Assembly (NCBI RefSeq): GCF_023091745.1
Contig: NC_068912.1
Span: 62,152,567 to 62,216,566 of the forward strand
DNA length: 64,000 nucleotides
Direction: 5' to 3'
Source of the DNA: Budorcas taxicolor
Lineage: Eukaryota; Chordata; Mammalia; Artiodactyla; Bovidae
Each line of letters opens with the position of its first letter. Position 1 is the first letter of the stretch. The translations under genes and the position numbers were made by a program. The notes below the pieces were generated by a model. The model worked only from the letters and a program-made list of their open reading frames with translations. It was not told the origin of the DNA and did no database searches. Positions 45,681 through 56,861 of this stretch are shown here, piece after piece.

Positions 45681-45794
45681 GCCCACACTATTATTACTTT
45701 CTAAATAGTGTTAATCAAATAATGAACACTTCCAGAAGCCACACATGATAGAATCAATTGTGGCTGTGTAAAGAAGATTAATTATAACAGTTGT

Positions 45795-45925
45795 AAAATT
45801 AAGAAGGTACATGTATATGTATGGCTGAGTCCCTCTCTCTGCTGCCCACCTGAAACTATCATAGTATTGTTAATCAGCTATACTCCAATACAAAACACTA
45901 AAAAAGTTAAAAAAAAATACAGGTT
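45795..45925 (+). mobile_element. L1 3' UTR end (artiodactyl type), plus strand
   Basis: 'gtacatgtatatgtatggctgagtccc', 'cctgaaactatcatagtattgttaatcagctatactcc', then an A-rich end, the usual closing words of ruminant L1. It lies just beside the 5' end of the BovB copy. Confidence 0.85.
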
Positions 45926-46249
45926 AAATATCTTCTTTGAAATAAAAGACTGAAGATGGCTAAATATATTAATTTTTAGCTAACCATTTTAGGAAATGGA
46001 AAAGCCAATCAGAAGTATTTGAAGTATTAATGATAAGTTACTAAATCCAAAAGTTTATTCAGTTATGCAAACATTGCACATAATCATGAGAGAGGACTCC
46101 TATGGCGAGTTAAAAGACAGGGAGCAGGAAAGATTTCTTGAAAAGACTGAAAGGCCAGATTTATAGATGCTTCTTTCTACTGACCGGTTATTTCAACCTT
46201 TAATTCACATATTCATGCATTCAAGGGAGAAAGAGAACTATATTTAGTG

Positions 46250-46670
46250 CTTTTATGTGCTAGAATCTTGATATGTTTCTCTTATGTAATCTTTATAAGA
46301 ACCTGAGGAAGCAGCTATTATTATTAGCCCCACTTTACAAGTGCCTGTTATGAAACTAAGAAGCATTTAGTCATTTGCCCAAAGTCACATGGCTGTGTGT
46401 GTGAGCTCAGTCACTTCAGTTGTGTCCTACTCTTTGCCACCCTATGGACTTCAGCCCTCCAGCTCCTTTGTTTATGGAATTCTCCAGGCAAGAATACTAG
46501 AGTGGGTTGCTACGCTCTTCTACAGGGTATCTTCCCAACCCAGGGATTGAACCAGTGTCTCCTAGGTCTTCTGCATTGTAGGTGAATTACCAGTGAGCCA
46601 CCTAAGAAGCCCAGTCACGTGGATAACAAGTGATAAAGTTAGATTTTCACATAGAGATCTGATTGAGATC
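46250..46670 (-). mobile_element. MIR SINE (ancient), inverted, split by a Bov-tA
   Basis: Left part reads 'ttattattagccccactttacaag' and 'cagtcatttgcccaaagtcacatgg'-like words; after the SINE at 46396-46612 it resumes with 'agtcacgtggataacaagtgataaag'. The repeated word AGTCACATGG (46383-46392) / AGTCACGTGG (46613-46622) is the SINE target duplication. Confidence 0.7.
46396..46612 (-). mobile_element. Bov-tA SINE, minus strand
   Basis: Inverted body GAGCTCAGTCACTTCAGTTG to the inverted head GAGCCACCTAAGAAGCCC, flanked by a 10-base target duplication with one mismatch. Confidence 0.95.
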
Positions 46671-46694
46671 AAGTCTCAGCTCCTCCCGCTATTT

Positions 46695-47000
46695 TATTAA
46701 CTCATTTATTTTGTTGAATACCTACTATGATCCTGATTATATACTGAGAATGCAAATATATATATTTCAAAAGTAATAGTCAGTGCCTTAGGGAGTCAAG
46801 AGCTGGATCCTGGGAAGCACTATAGGAAATAGAAGGGTTTACGCTAGGAGGCGTGGGGTAAAGAGGGAGGGCTGGTCAAAACAGATGTTAGAGAAGGTGC
46901 AACTGAAACCAAGTCTTCAAATATGAGTAGATGTGACCAGACAGGTCAAGAGAAGGCTTTGTAGACAAAGCAGCATTTGCAAAGGCAGACTAGCCTGAAC
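46695..47000 (+). mobile_element. L2 LINE 3' region (ancient)
   Basis: 'ttgttgaatacctactatgatcctg', 'agtaatagtcagtgcctta' and 'agcagcatttgcaaaggcagactagcc', the L2 3' order, diverged. Confidence 0.55.
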
Positions 47001-47394
47001 ATTTTTAATTTAGAAGAAATTTCTATACTATAATATTCAAAGAAGTGGATGTGGAGTTGGGAGAAAGTTCACAGGTTGGATTAGGTTACTAGTCAAAAGT
47101 TTTTTTCTGTCTTTTTGTTTGTAGCTTCCCACACAAAAAAAGTAGATTCATAAAGCAGAGAAATCTGTATAAGAAAAAGCAAATAAAATCAATCATCCTG
47201 CAAAACTGGTCAGACGATGAAGTTAAAAAGCATTGCCCACACGGAAGTTATTAAGAAGAGGTGGCAAGAATATACAGAACTGTACAGAAAAGAACTTCAC
47301 CACCCAGATAATCATGAAGGTGTGATCACTCACACTCACCTAGAGCTGGACATCCTGACATCAGGAATGTGAAGTCAAGTGGGCCCTACGAAGC

Positions 47395-47847
47395 ATGACT
47401 ACGAAAAAAGCTAGTAGAAGTGAAGGAATTCCAGTTGAGCTGTTTCAAATTATAAAAGATGATGCTGTGAAAGTGCTGCACTCAATATGCCAGCAAATTT
47501 GGAAAACTCAGCAGTGGCCACAAGACTGGAAAACATCATTTTTCACTCCAATCACAAAGAAAGGCAATGCCAAAGAATGCTTAAGCTACTGCACAATTGC
47601 ACTCATGTCACACAGTAGTAAAGTAATGCTCAAAATTCTCGAAGCCAGGCTTCAGCAATACATGAACTGTGAAATTCCAGATGTTCAAGCTGGTTTTAGA
47701 AAAGACAGAGGAACCAGAGACCAAATTGCCAACATCCGCTGCATCATGGAAAAAGGAAGAGAGTTCCAGAAAATATCTATCTGTGCTTTATTGACTATGC
47801 CAAATCCTTTGATTGTGTGGATGACAAAAAACTGTGGAAAATTCTGA
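47395..47847 (+). pseudogene. BovB RT N-terminal fragment
   Basis: 150 residues with SEGIPVELF, FTPITKKGNAKECLSYCTIA and FRKDRGTRDQIANI; it loses the frame at FIDYAK (near 47780), where the next piece takes over. Confidence 0.92.
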
Positions 47848-48341
47848 AAGAGATGGGAATCCCAGACCACCTGACCTGCTTCTTGAGAAACCTGTATGCA
47901 GGTCAGGAAGCAATAGTTAGAACTGGACATGGAACAACAGACTGGTTCCAAATAGGAAAAGGAGTACGTCAAGGCTGTATATTGTCACCCTGCTTATTTA
48001 ACTTCTATGCAGAGTACATCATGAGAAACGCTGGGCTGAATGAAGCACAAGCTGGAATCAAGACTGCTGGGAGAAATATCAGTAACTTCAGATATGCACA
48101 TGACACCACCCTTATGGCAGAAAGTGAAGAAGAACTAAAAAGCCTCTTGATGAAAGTGAAAGAGGAGAGTGAAAAAGTTGGCTTAAAGCTCAACATTCAG
48201 AAAACTAAGATAATGGCATCTGGTCCCATCACTTCATGGGAAATAGATGGGGAAACAGTGGAAACAGTGTCATACTTTATCTTTTTGGGCTCCAAAATCA
48301 CTGCAGATGGTGATTGCAGCAATGAAATTAAAAGATGCTGA
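47817..48341 (+). pseudogene. BovB RT palm fragment with YAHD motif
   Basis: 174 residues from NLYAGQEAIVRTGHG and GVRQGCILSPCLFNFY on to LKLNIQKTKIMASGPITSWE. The catalytic motif at 48093-48104 reads YAHD: a GAT-to-CAT change removes the first catalytic aspartate. It terminates at a stop near 48339. Confidence 0.93.
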
Positions 48342-48359
48342 CTGCTTGTAAGGAAAGTT

Positions 48360-48719
48360 ATGATCAACCTAGATAGCATATTAATAAGCAGAGACATTAC
48401 TTTGTCAACAAAGGTCTGTCTAGTCAAGGCTATGGTTTTTCCAGTGGTCATGTATGGATGTGAGAGTTGGACTATAAAGAAAGCTGAGTGCCGAAGAATT
48501 GATGGTTTTGAACTGTGGTGTTGGAGAAGACTCTTGAGAGTCCCTTGGACTGCAAGGAGATCCAACCAGTCCATCCTCAAGATCAGTCCTGGGTGTTCAT
48601 TTGAAGGACTGATGTTGAAGCTGAAACTCCAATACTTTGGCCACCTGATGCAAAGAGCTGACTCATTTGAAAAGACCCTGATACTGGGAAAGATTGAGGG
48701 CAGGAGGAGAAGGGCATGA
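48360..48719 (+). pseudogene. BovB RT C-terminal fragment
   Basis: 119 residues (VVMYGCESWTIKKAECRRID, WCWRRLLRVPWTARRSNQ) ending in GRRRRA, where the frame is lost just before the 3' UTR. It follows the palm piece after the stop at about 48340. Confidence 0.92.
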
Positions 48720-48877
48720 TGGAGGATGAGATGGTTGGATGGCATCAGCGACACAATGGACATGGGTTTGAGTGGACTCCAGGAATTGGTGATGGACAGG
48801 GAAGCCTGACATGCTGCGGTTCATGGGGTCGCAAAGAGTCGGACACGACTGAGTGACTGACCTGTACTGAACTGAAC

Positions 48878-49178
48878 ATGGGAAGTTGGAGCAGATCAAC
48901 CTTCTCATAGTGAAATTGGATCTACTGACCCTGTGCACAGTTTGAGCACATACTTTTAGCACCAGTGTATCCTGAGATTTTAGCAAGGGCTGGATTGGAT
49001 ATGAACACATCACTGGAAATATGGAAGGCCCATGAAGGTTGTATAGTGTTGCTTTCCTATTTCTAGGCTCTCAATCATCCCCTCTAAAGTTGGCAAAGAG
49101 TAACTCCATCCTAGCATGACACTAGCTACACTTCAGTGTGGCTTACAGATCCATAAGGGACCATCCATAAAGCCTGTG
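48878..49178. other. Unique sequence
   Basis: Nothing recognised between the BovB end and the next SINE. Confidence 0.4.
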
Positions 49179-49384
49179 AGGCTTCCCTGGTGGCTCTGAC
49201 AGTAAAGAATCCACTGCAATGCAGGAGACCCAGGTTGGATCCCTGGGTTGGGAAGATCCCCTGGATAAGGGCATAGCAACCCGCTCCAGTAATCTTGCCT
49301 GGACAATCCCCATGGACAGAGCAACCTGGCAGGCTACAGTCCATGGTGTCACAAAGAGCTAGATACCACTGAGTGACTCAGCAC
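49179..49384 (+). mobile_element. Bov-tA SINE, plus strand
   Basis: Head GAGGCTTCCCTGGTGGCTCT at 49179, box GGTTGGATCCCTGGGTTGGG, body CGCTCCAGTAATCTTGCCTG, end GAGTGACTCAGCACATACAC. Confidence 0.96.
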
Positions 49385-51933
49385 ATACACATGGAGTAGC
49401 CTATGGGACTCCCTCTTGGTCTTTTAGCTTCATCTATGCAGTGGTGATAGGAAGAAAGAATGAGGTGATGTATCCTGATTAGGATGCTCTGAATGGAACC
49501 CCAGATTGGAGAAACCACTGACAGATTGCTTCAAATCTGGCTTCATGGGATCCTTTCCAGAAGCTGTTGCAATATTCTCTTCAAATACCATGATTCCCAA
49601 CCTCTGATGAGATTCCCCAGGCCAGCCTGAGTGAGTCAGGCATTAGCTAGATTTCACATCAGGAGCTGCCGCCTTTGGGTTTTTAGGTAAACCATTGAGG
49701 TTCTTTTTCACTTTTCATTTTCTTTTCAAATCTTCTGTGCAGATGAATCCAAAGATGAAGAGTGGTGAACAAACTGACATAACAAATTGTACAATATATA
49801 TTCTTAATCATGTAATAACCAGATATGGGAATCAGGCCACCAATCACATTCAATTCATTCTAACTTGGCAAGGGTTGTTCAATTTACCTTCAGAGCAAAA
49901 ATCAGTCTCTCAGAAGCTTACAAGGAAGATTTTTTCCCATTCCCTCTCTCTCTTGGTCTCCATCTTGCTGTCTCCCTTGCCTCTCTCTGTCTACTCCTTT
50001 TATCACTCTCTCTGCTTTTGCTTTCTCTCCATCACTCTTCCTTAGCCTGCTTCTCTTTCCTTCTCTCTCTGTATGTTCAATTTCTCCAGAATTCTGCTAT
50101 AATCCCTTAAGATGTATCTAAGTTTGTAACATTAGAGCAGCAGATTCATTTGATAGTAAGTTGCCAGTAGATTCTTGACCCAAGTAGGATACACACTCTC
50201 TGAATTCAACTATTTCTAGCAATAAAATAAGCTGCAAACATAAATTCCTCTTATGGCTCTTTAAAAATTAAGGGAAATAAACAATCTATGACAATGAATT
50301 TTTGTGTCAAAAGATAAAGATGTTGATCAAACAACGTCACAGAACCTTCCCATTTCTTTCAAGCAATATTTCTTTGTGCCAGATTTTCTTTTGCTTTTTT
50401 TGGAAAGGTGGAAATTAGCAAGCTGCCAAGTGCAAACGTTGTTTCCCACACATGGGAAAGAACTTTCTTGAGCTGCACACATGCCATATTAAAAAAAAAA
50501 TTAAAAAAACTTTTAAACTTGCCTCTTGAACTTTATGAATGAACCCATTATACACCTAATTCTGTACCTTCTTAAAAACAGTTTTGTAATAAGTTATTTT
50601 ATGCCCCTTAAATAATTTAAAATCCCATTGATGCAGTTTTCAGCAAAGCTTTAACATTCACATTGGTGCTTGCTGCATATATTTGATTGCACTTATTTTG
50701 CACATTCAGTCACAGGTACATTTCAGTATTTTGATATTCTCTGCATTGGTTGAAAGAGCTATTTATTATCACAGAGTCATCTGACAGTAAATATTTATAG
50801 GCATCTTTATTTCTAGTTTAGAGTTTGAGTATTTTATCTTACAATACGTAAAATAGGTATTGTTGATTTGCTATTTTAGCTTTTGATAGAGAGTGTGTTT
50901 ATGGCATGGCTGTGGGAGGTTTTTTCTTTAATAATTTACAAAATTACCTGCAGTAAAATCTTCACCTGTTCTTTGTTTTCTTAGCACCACAAAATTGGAA
51001 TTACATATATAATCTTTCCTCCAGGAGATTTATGTCTACCCCGGCAAGAAAATCTCCACTTAAATTTTTATGAAACATCAAAATTACGGTCTGCTTTAGC
51101 AAAACAATACAAAGGAGGCTTTTGTTGCATAAGGAGTATTTCCAACTTTCGAGGACATCATTCTTTATCTCCCATTTAATTTTTATTTTCCTGTGGCAGT
51201 TTCTTTTCAGTTTCTTTGATTCCTCTGCTTGTATATGCAGTGTGCTAATTTGTCTTTCATTATAGAAAGTTCCAGTGCCAACCACAGAGGCTAACTCTAG
51301 CCAGAGAATAGGTCTCATGCACAGTAATGCTTTTCACAGTTTAATTTGAAGTTGTTACATAAAAGAACAGATGACTGCTTGCTTCTCTCTTTTCCCCAGG
51401 AGTGGTCACCCCATCCTTGGAGAGGGTAATGGTCCCCACCTGGTGGCCCCAGTTTGGCTGCACGTGGAAGAAAAGAGGCCAAATACTGTCCTTCACTTGA
51501 TTTGAACTTAAATCTCCCTGTATTGAATTATGTGTTTTAATAAAGGGTTTATATAACATCCATAGAGCAGTTATCAATTAATTGCCCATGGAAATTTAGG
51601 GGATGTTACACAGTGGTAGTTATTATACCCAGGACATTAGACATATGTTACATAAAAGATGTAGTCACCTTGAAATTATATTGGCAAGACTGCCTTTTTT
51701 TTTTCCCTATAGAACATCATACATTCTAATGTGAAAAATTGACTTTAAAAGCTATTAGGAGATGGGAATGGTATGTTCTAAATGGCTTAAGTCGGACTTA
51801 TACACATTTCAGTAAGCACAATAGAAATGTAGGAAATTATGCCTGCTGTCTAAGAACTTTATAATTGTTTAGGACATTCTTGCCTCCCATGGATTGGGCT
51901 TTGTTATTTGAAAAATAGGCAGCTCATTTAGAG
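49385..51933. other. Unique sequence, no repeat recognised
   Basis: About 2.5 kb without a recognised transposable element. It contains a pyrimidine-rich tract (49928-50090). The frames at 49695-50110 are translated from that tract; a frame at 51001-51318 on the minus strand has no domain. It may hold conserved non-coding sequence. Confidence 0.45.
49928..50090. repeat. Polypyrimidine-rich tract
   Basis: The plus strand is dominated by C and T in TCTC, CTCTCTC and TTCTCTTTCC words, with few purines. Confidence 0.75.
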
Positions 51934-52150
51934 GGCTTCCCTGGTGGCTCAGATAGTATAGAATCTGCCTGAAATGCAGGAGACCCAGTTTTGTTCCCTG
52001 GGTCAGGAAGATCCCCTAGAGAAGAACATTGGCCACCCACTCCAGTATTCTCGCCTAGAAAAATCCCATGGACAGAGGAGCCTGGTGGGATATAGTCCAT
52101 GGGGTCACAAAAGAGTTGGACATGACTTAGCAACTAAACAATAACAATAA
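51934..52150 (+). mobile_element. Bov-tA SINE, plus strand
   Basis: Head GGGCTTCCCTGGTGGCTCAG at 51934, box TTTTGTTCCCTGGGTCAGG, body CACTCCAGTATTCTCGCC, end TTAGCAACTAAACAATAAC. Confidence 0.96.
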
Positions 52151-54851
52151 CAGGCTCACTTAGAACCTTGGCTTCATCTGATTGCACCCGTAGATTCATC
52201 CAGAGAAACTGCTTAGGAGGAGGAGAAACCGTGTGTCCCTCTTGGTAGGTACAGTCTTAAGTGTGAAAATGTCAAGTTTATACACCAGCATGTGAAATGC
52301 AGGGGTCAGAAAGGACAGAGAACAGTGAATGAAGGGGGAAGGCAGATGAATGGTGACAGGGACCCAGGATGTGAGTGACAGAGAAGGGAAGAAAAGAGAC
52401 CTTCCAGGTCTCAGAAAAGTGAGAGCAACCATGTCAGGGATACAGGGGAAGGAAGGCAGAGAGGAGCCCCTTTTGGCCCTCAAGTCAGAGAGAAAACTGC
52501 CAACAGGTTTAAAAGGATTATCCTCTATATCTGCCTGAGGACAGCTGAGATGCTCAGCATCCATCCAATTTTCTCCATGTCTGGGATAAAAGCTTATCTC
52601 CTTTGGGAACATAGGCTGTTGCTGTTTGTTTGTGTTTTTATTGGGACTGAAAATTATCTTCCTTCTCGACTGAAGAAGTTAAGAATTTGCACTATTTCTG
52701 AAGCTCTACTTTAAGATATCAGAAAAGCAAAGTCATTGTTTTGGGGCATTGTACTACATTGATTTTTAGAAGAATTACCTCCATAGTTACAGTTTAATTA
52801 AAATATTAGAAGCCATATTTTCATTTAGCTATTCATTGAATGTATTCAAATAAAAGTGAAATCAAAGATTTACCCTAATACATTGTTACTATAAAAGTAG
52901 AAGCAATCCATTCTTGCATTCCCACATTCAGTTTTGAGTTCATCCCTTGAGAGTCACTATCTGGAAACAAAAGCAAAGGACACAACCCCTGGGCTCAAGA
53001 GTAAGGAGAGAGGCTAGATGAAAAGGAATGATTATAATCAAGCTGATGAGTGATCCACCATACACATGGGTTCCTCATTCCACAAGGCAGATGAATGGTG
53101 ACAGGGGCCCAGGATGTGGGAAGAAGAGGCATGGGAAGCTAATTCCACAAGCAAAAGCTGCTCAAGGAACAAGGAATCACGGCTGAGCTTGACAGACTGA
53201 CAACTGAGAAGGTGGAAGAGGAGGTAGATGACACCCCTAAGAGGATACACAAGTCACATAACCCATAGCCCTGAATGCATTCTCCCTTCCTAAAACTATG
53301 CTTGTGAAAGGCACCTGCAGTGACGATAGAGTTCATCTCCTCTGGCTCATGTTTCTGAGGATGGCCGGAATAACGAGGAAGCCCAGACTTTTCTGGGGGC
53401 CAAAACTTTTTCTGAAAAATCCACAAACTCTCATTTGAGGGTGAATATTAAAGGTACTGGGGAATACCATAGATTTTGGCAAAAAATATTTTCATCCAAG
53501 GCCTAATTTGTTCTACTGAAATTTTAGTAACTCGCTGATGTCAAAAGCGCTTAAATGAAAACTCAACTAGGTACTTGTTGTTAGTTTCTAAGTGAACTAC
53601 AATTGACATTAAATAAAGATTATCACATTGAGAATGAAATAAGTCTGAGTGGAGAGTGTTCTGAAGGGCAAGTACAACTGCAATCTTGTTACACAGGCAG
53701 ATTAGCTGTCAATTCCTAATATTCAATAGGGCTGTCACATTCATTGCACTCTTCGTATCTTAAAAAAATTCTTGGAAGCTAGGAAGATGGTACTATCACT
53801 GCCATTTAACAATGCAGAAAGGTGTGATGTTTTGCCTAAAGTAACCTTGATTATCAATGGCAAAATTACCAAAAGGTCTGGACTCCTAAATCTGACATTT
53901 GAACCTCTATTCTGAGGTACATCCATCATACAAAAAGCTGTGCTGAGCTTTTCCAAATGCACAATTTTAAATTTGGAACTGTTTCACATATAATTCCATA
54001 TTACATGAAATTGAAGATTATCCCCTAACTTAATCAACTTCTCTTCTGCACACAAATTTGATGTTTTCTTACCAGTTGTATAGCATGGAATGATCTGAAA
54101 TTTTTACTATAACTCAGAGCATGAAAACATTGTGAGGCTGCCCTAGAAAGAAGCTGGTAAACTCTTATCTATAATATTTAACAGAGATTTGGAAGATGGA
54201 AGGAAATTACTGCTTATGTTAAAGTGGAAAAACAATTGACATATAAAATTAGAAAAGGTCAGGAAAGAAGTATAGCTCAAGTAGATAATAAATTTTAATA
54301 ATCTGAATTACCAAAATAACCCATATATTCTTGGCAGCATTAATTATTCAGATTTCTCTTTTGTGTTTATTAAGTAATTGTCAAAATTGTATTTATTTTT
54401 GGTTCATATTTATGGTTGATATTAATTGTGAATTTTAAACTTTGATCTTTAACAAGTTTTAAATATTACTTTTGGCTCCAAGGTTGAAAAGTAAATACAT
54501 TACCAATATTTAAATAACCCCTGATCCTTATTTCACACTTAAAAAACACTTATTTGAGAAGCAAATTCAAAGACACTAACAATGTTTTTAAAGCGCGAGG
54601 ATATTACAAAGGTAACATTTTGTGTACTACTAAGTAAACAATAGACTTACTCTTCTTGTCTTATTGTTCTGGCTTTTTATTTTTGATAGCACATTGTATT
54701 CTTTGTGCTGGCATTAAAACAATAAGCTGAAGAGTTAGTATCTAGGGCTGAAGGGACAACTGCGCCAGAAATCTGTGAAAGCAAATTTATTAATACATTT
54801 GATAGTATAAGGGGATATGTAAAAGATCACTTATCTTCATTGATATGGTCC
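52151..54851. other. Mostly unique sequence
   Basis: No gene recognised. The frames at 52196-52612 and 53139-53426 (minus) have no domain. The 19-base word CAGATGAATGGTGACAGGG occurs at about 52342-52360 and again at about 53087-53105, the only clear internal repeat. A MIR-like stretch lies at about 53740-53890. Confidence 0.45.
53740..53890 (-). mobile_element. MIR-like fragment, inverted
   Basis: 'actatcactgccatttaacaatgcagaaagg' followed by 'aaattaccaaaaggtctggactcc', the inverted MIR order, diverged. Confidence 0.4.
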
Positions 54852-55029
54852 CTGCATTAGTTTCTAGGGCTGCCATGACAAAGTAGCACAATCTTAGTGA
54901 CTTAAAATAACAGAAAATTTATTTTCCCACATTTCTAGAGGGCAGAAGCTTCAAATCAAGGTGCCAGCAGAGCTCTGCTCCCTTCAAAGCCTCCAGAGAA
55001 AAAGACTTCCTTGCCTCTTTCAGCTTCCG

Positions 55030-55241
55030 TGAAAAGTATTAGTCGCTTCAGTTGTGTCCAGCTCTTTGCAATCCCATGGACTGTAGCCCACCAGGCTCCT
55101 CTGTCCATGGGATTCTCCAGGCATGAATTCCAGAGTTGGTAGCCATTCCCTTCTCCAGGGAATCTTCCCCACTCAGGGATCGAACTCATGTCTCCTTCAT
55201 TGCAGACATAATCTTTACCGTCTGAGCCACCTGGAAAGCCC
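55030..55241 (-). mobile_element. Bov-tA SINE inserted in LTR, minus strand
   Basis: Inverted body TAGTCGCTTCAGTTGTGTCC to inverted head GAGCCACCTGGAAAGCCC. The LTR text continues on either side ('cagcttccgtg' / 'agatggctccagg'). Confidence 0.95.
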
Positions 55242-55400
55242 TCCAGCCTAGATGGCTCCAGGCATTCCTTCACTTACAGCTGCAGCACTCCAGGCTTTGC
55301 CCCAGTCTTCACATGGCCTCCATCTCCCTGTTGATCTCCCTTCTGTGTGTCTCTTATAAGGACACTTGTCATTGGATATAAGGCCCACCCAGATAATCTA

Positions 55401-55590
55401 GGGGCTTGCTGGTGGCTCAGTTGACAAAGAATCTGCCTGCAATGCAGGGGACCAGGGTTCAATCCCCAGGTCAAGCAGACCCCCTGGAGAAGGGAACGGC
55501 AACTCACTCCAGTATTCTTGCCTGGCGAATTCCATGGACAGAGGAGCCTGGTGGGCTGTCATCCATGGGGTTGCAGAATCAGACACAATC
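55401..55590 (+). mobile_element. Bov-tA SINE inserted in LTR, plus strand
   Basis: Head GGGGCTTGCTGGTGGCTCAG, box GGTTCAATCCCCAGGTC, body CACTCCAGTATTCTTGCC, end AGAATCAGACACAATCT. It is the second insertion into the same LTR, in the opposite orientation to the first. Confidence 0.95.
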
Positions 55591-55712
55591 TCAAGATCCT
55601 TTATATTAACTACATCTGCAAAGACCCCTTTTCGAAATAAGATCACATTCACAGATTCCAAGAGTTAGACTACAGCTATAACTTTTGAGAGGCCACCATT
55701 CAACCTGCTACA

Positions 55713-56676
55713 GTCACCTTCCCAAGATTTCTGGGAAATTTATTTTCATCCAATGGTTATTCTGTACAATTTCTGGAGGGATAGATAGAAGCAAAAACAC
55801 ACTGAGTCACTGATCCCATTACAAAGTCCGATCACAGTAGCCATGTAAGGGGAAGAAAGAGTTTCGTGAAGAGTAACCTGAAATTCACATTTGTCACAGT
55901 CTTATTGAGGAACACCTATGTCAGACTGCTGATGTCCTGGGGCATTAATCACCTCTGGTTCCTTTTGGCACAAGTTTTATCAAGGAATTTTATCAACTCT
56001 TTGAGCCTCTTATTATGGGATCCTTCAGACCAACTATTAAAATCATGTCCCCTCTTACTTGTTCCTTCCTTGAAAATATCTCTTTCCTATTAGGTTAGTT
56101 TGAGAGGTGTTTTTTTTTTTTTTTTTTTTTTCAGTTTGACGTTAATTCCACTACCATATCCCACCCCCAAAAGTCTGGGCTTCAGTCAGATATCAGGAAG
56201 CCCTTACTATTCTGAGACTTTTTTCCATGTTCATAAGTCCTTTAAAAGTACTGTTACCTCTTCTTCAAATAAAGAACTCACAGTGGAAAAAATCTATAGC
56301 ATTTGTTCAAATTTAAGGATATTTCCTGAGCTTAAAACAGATAAGGTTTTTCTAAGAAAAATATGAGAGGATTCAACATTTTTCACTACAGTTTTGCTAC
56401 TACATGCTAGTATGTAGTTTACTACTATAAGATTTTATTGCATTTTATATGTCAGGACACTTTCAATGAAGGGATTCATCTCTAAGGACTGATATATAAG
56501 ACAGAAAGCAGGTAAGGGTGGGTCTATCTGCTCATGTCATAGCTCCCCAAGATTTAATTGTTCATCTCTTTCCTTCTGAGCTTTTAGCCAATCTGAGCCA
56601 AGACTGGAAGATCAGTGAGCTCTCCAACTCCAAAATTAACCTTGCTGCCATAAATCAAGTTAATTGTTTGCTTGCT
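55713..56676. other. Unique sequence, no gene recognised
   Basis: Contains a 22- to 23-base T-run at about 56109-56131, with no SINE head seen on either strand. Confidence 0.45.
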
Positions 56677-56852
56677 TTTTTAAAAATTTTATTTGGCTGT
56701 TCTGGGTTAGTTGCAGCACACAGGATCTTTTAACTGTGGCATGTGAACACTTAGTTGCAATATGTGGGATCTAGTTCCCTGACCAAAGGTTGAACTCAGG
56801 CCTCCTGACCAGGAGGGCATAGTCTTAGTCACTGGACCACAAGGGAAGTCCT
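56660..56852 (-). mobile_element. tRNA-derived SINE (CHR type), minus strand
   Basis: Plus-strand order: 'ttttatttggctgttctgggttagttgcagcac', 'atgtgggatctagttccctgaccaaaggttgaactc', 'ggagggcatagtcttagtcactggaccac' and 'aagggaagtcc'. It is the same family as the SINE at 2452. The word TAAATCAAG at 56651-56659 and 56853-56861 is a 9-base target duplication. Confidence 0.85.
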
Positions 56853-56861
56853 TAAATCAAG

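Larger units (their letters stand above)
42067..45686 (-). mobile_element. BovB LINE, near-complete, minus strand
   Basis: About 3.6 kb from the GC-rich 5' end (45325-45686) to the CTGAACTGAACTGAACTG 3' tail at 42067. Endonuclease fragments at 44677-44961 and the longest open piece of any BovB here, 379 residues at 42918-44057. Flanks are ATTATTATT-type words on both sides (42058-42067 and about 45688), so any target duplication is hidden in simple sequence. Confidence 0.95.
47249..48877 (+). mobile_element. BovB LINE, 5'-truncated, plus strand
   Basis: Starts at ATTAAGAAGAGGTGGCAAG in the linker between endonuclease and RT and runs through RT to the 3' end (GAGTGACTGACCTGTACTGA). About 1.6 kb. 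It is the only long BovB copy on the plus strand in the 34-49 kb cluster, so it is inverted relative to the two near-complete copies. Confidence 0.95.
54852..55712 (-). mobile_element. MaLR-type LTR, minus strand, split by two SINEs
   Basis: The reverse complement begins TGTAGCAGGTTGAATGGTGG at 55712 and ends with the 'aggctaatgcag'-type terminus at 54852. Plus-strand words match the inverse of the LTR at 28601: 'ttagtttctagggctgcc', 'gtcttcacatggcctcc', 'tcttataaggacacttgtcattgg' and 'aagatcacattcacag'. With the SINEs removed, the LTR would be about 450 bp. Confidence 0.8.

Noticed and set aside
48197..48763. 188-residue minus-strand frame
   Set aside because: It is antisense to the plus-strand BovB RT C-terminal region.
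53038..53426. Overlapping minus-strand frames of 70 and 95 residues
   Set aside because: Low-complexity serine-rich translation, no homology recognised and no splice signals.
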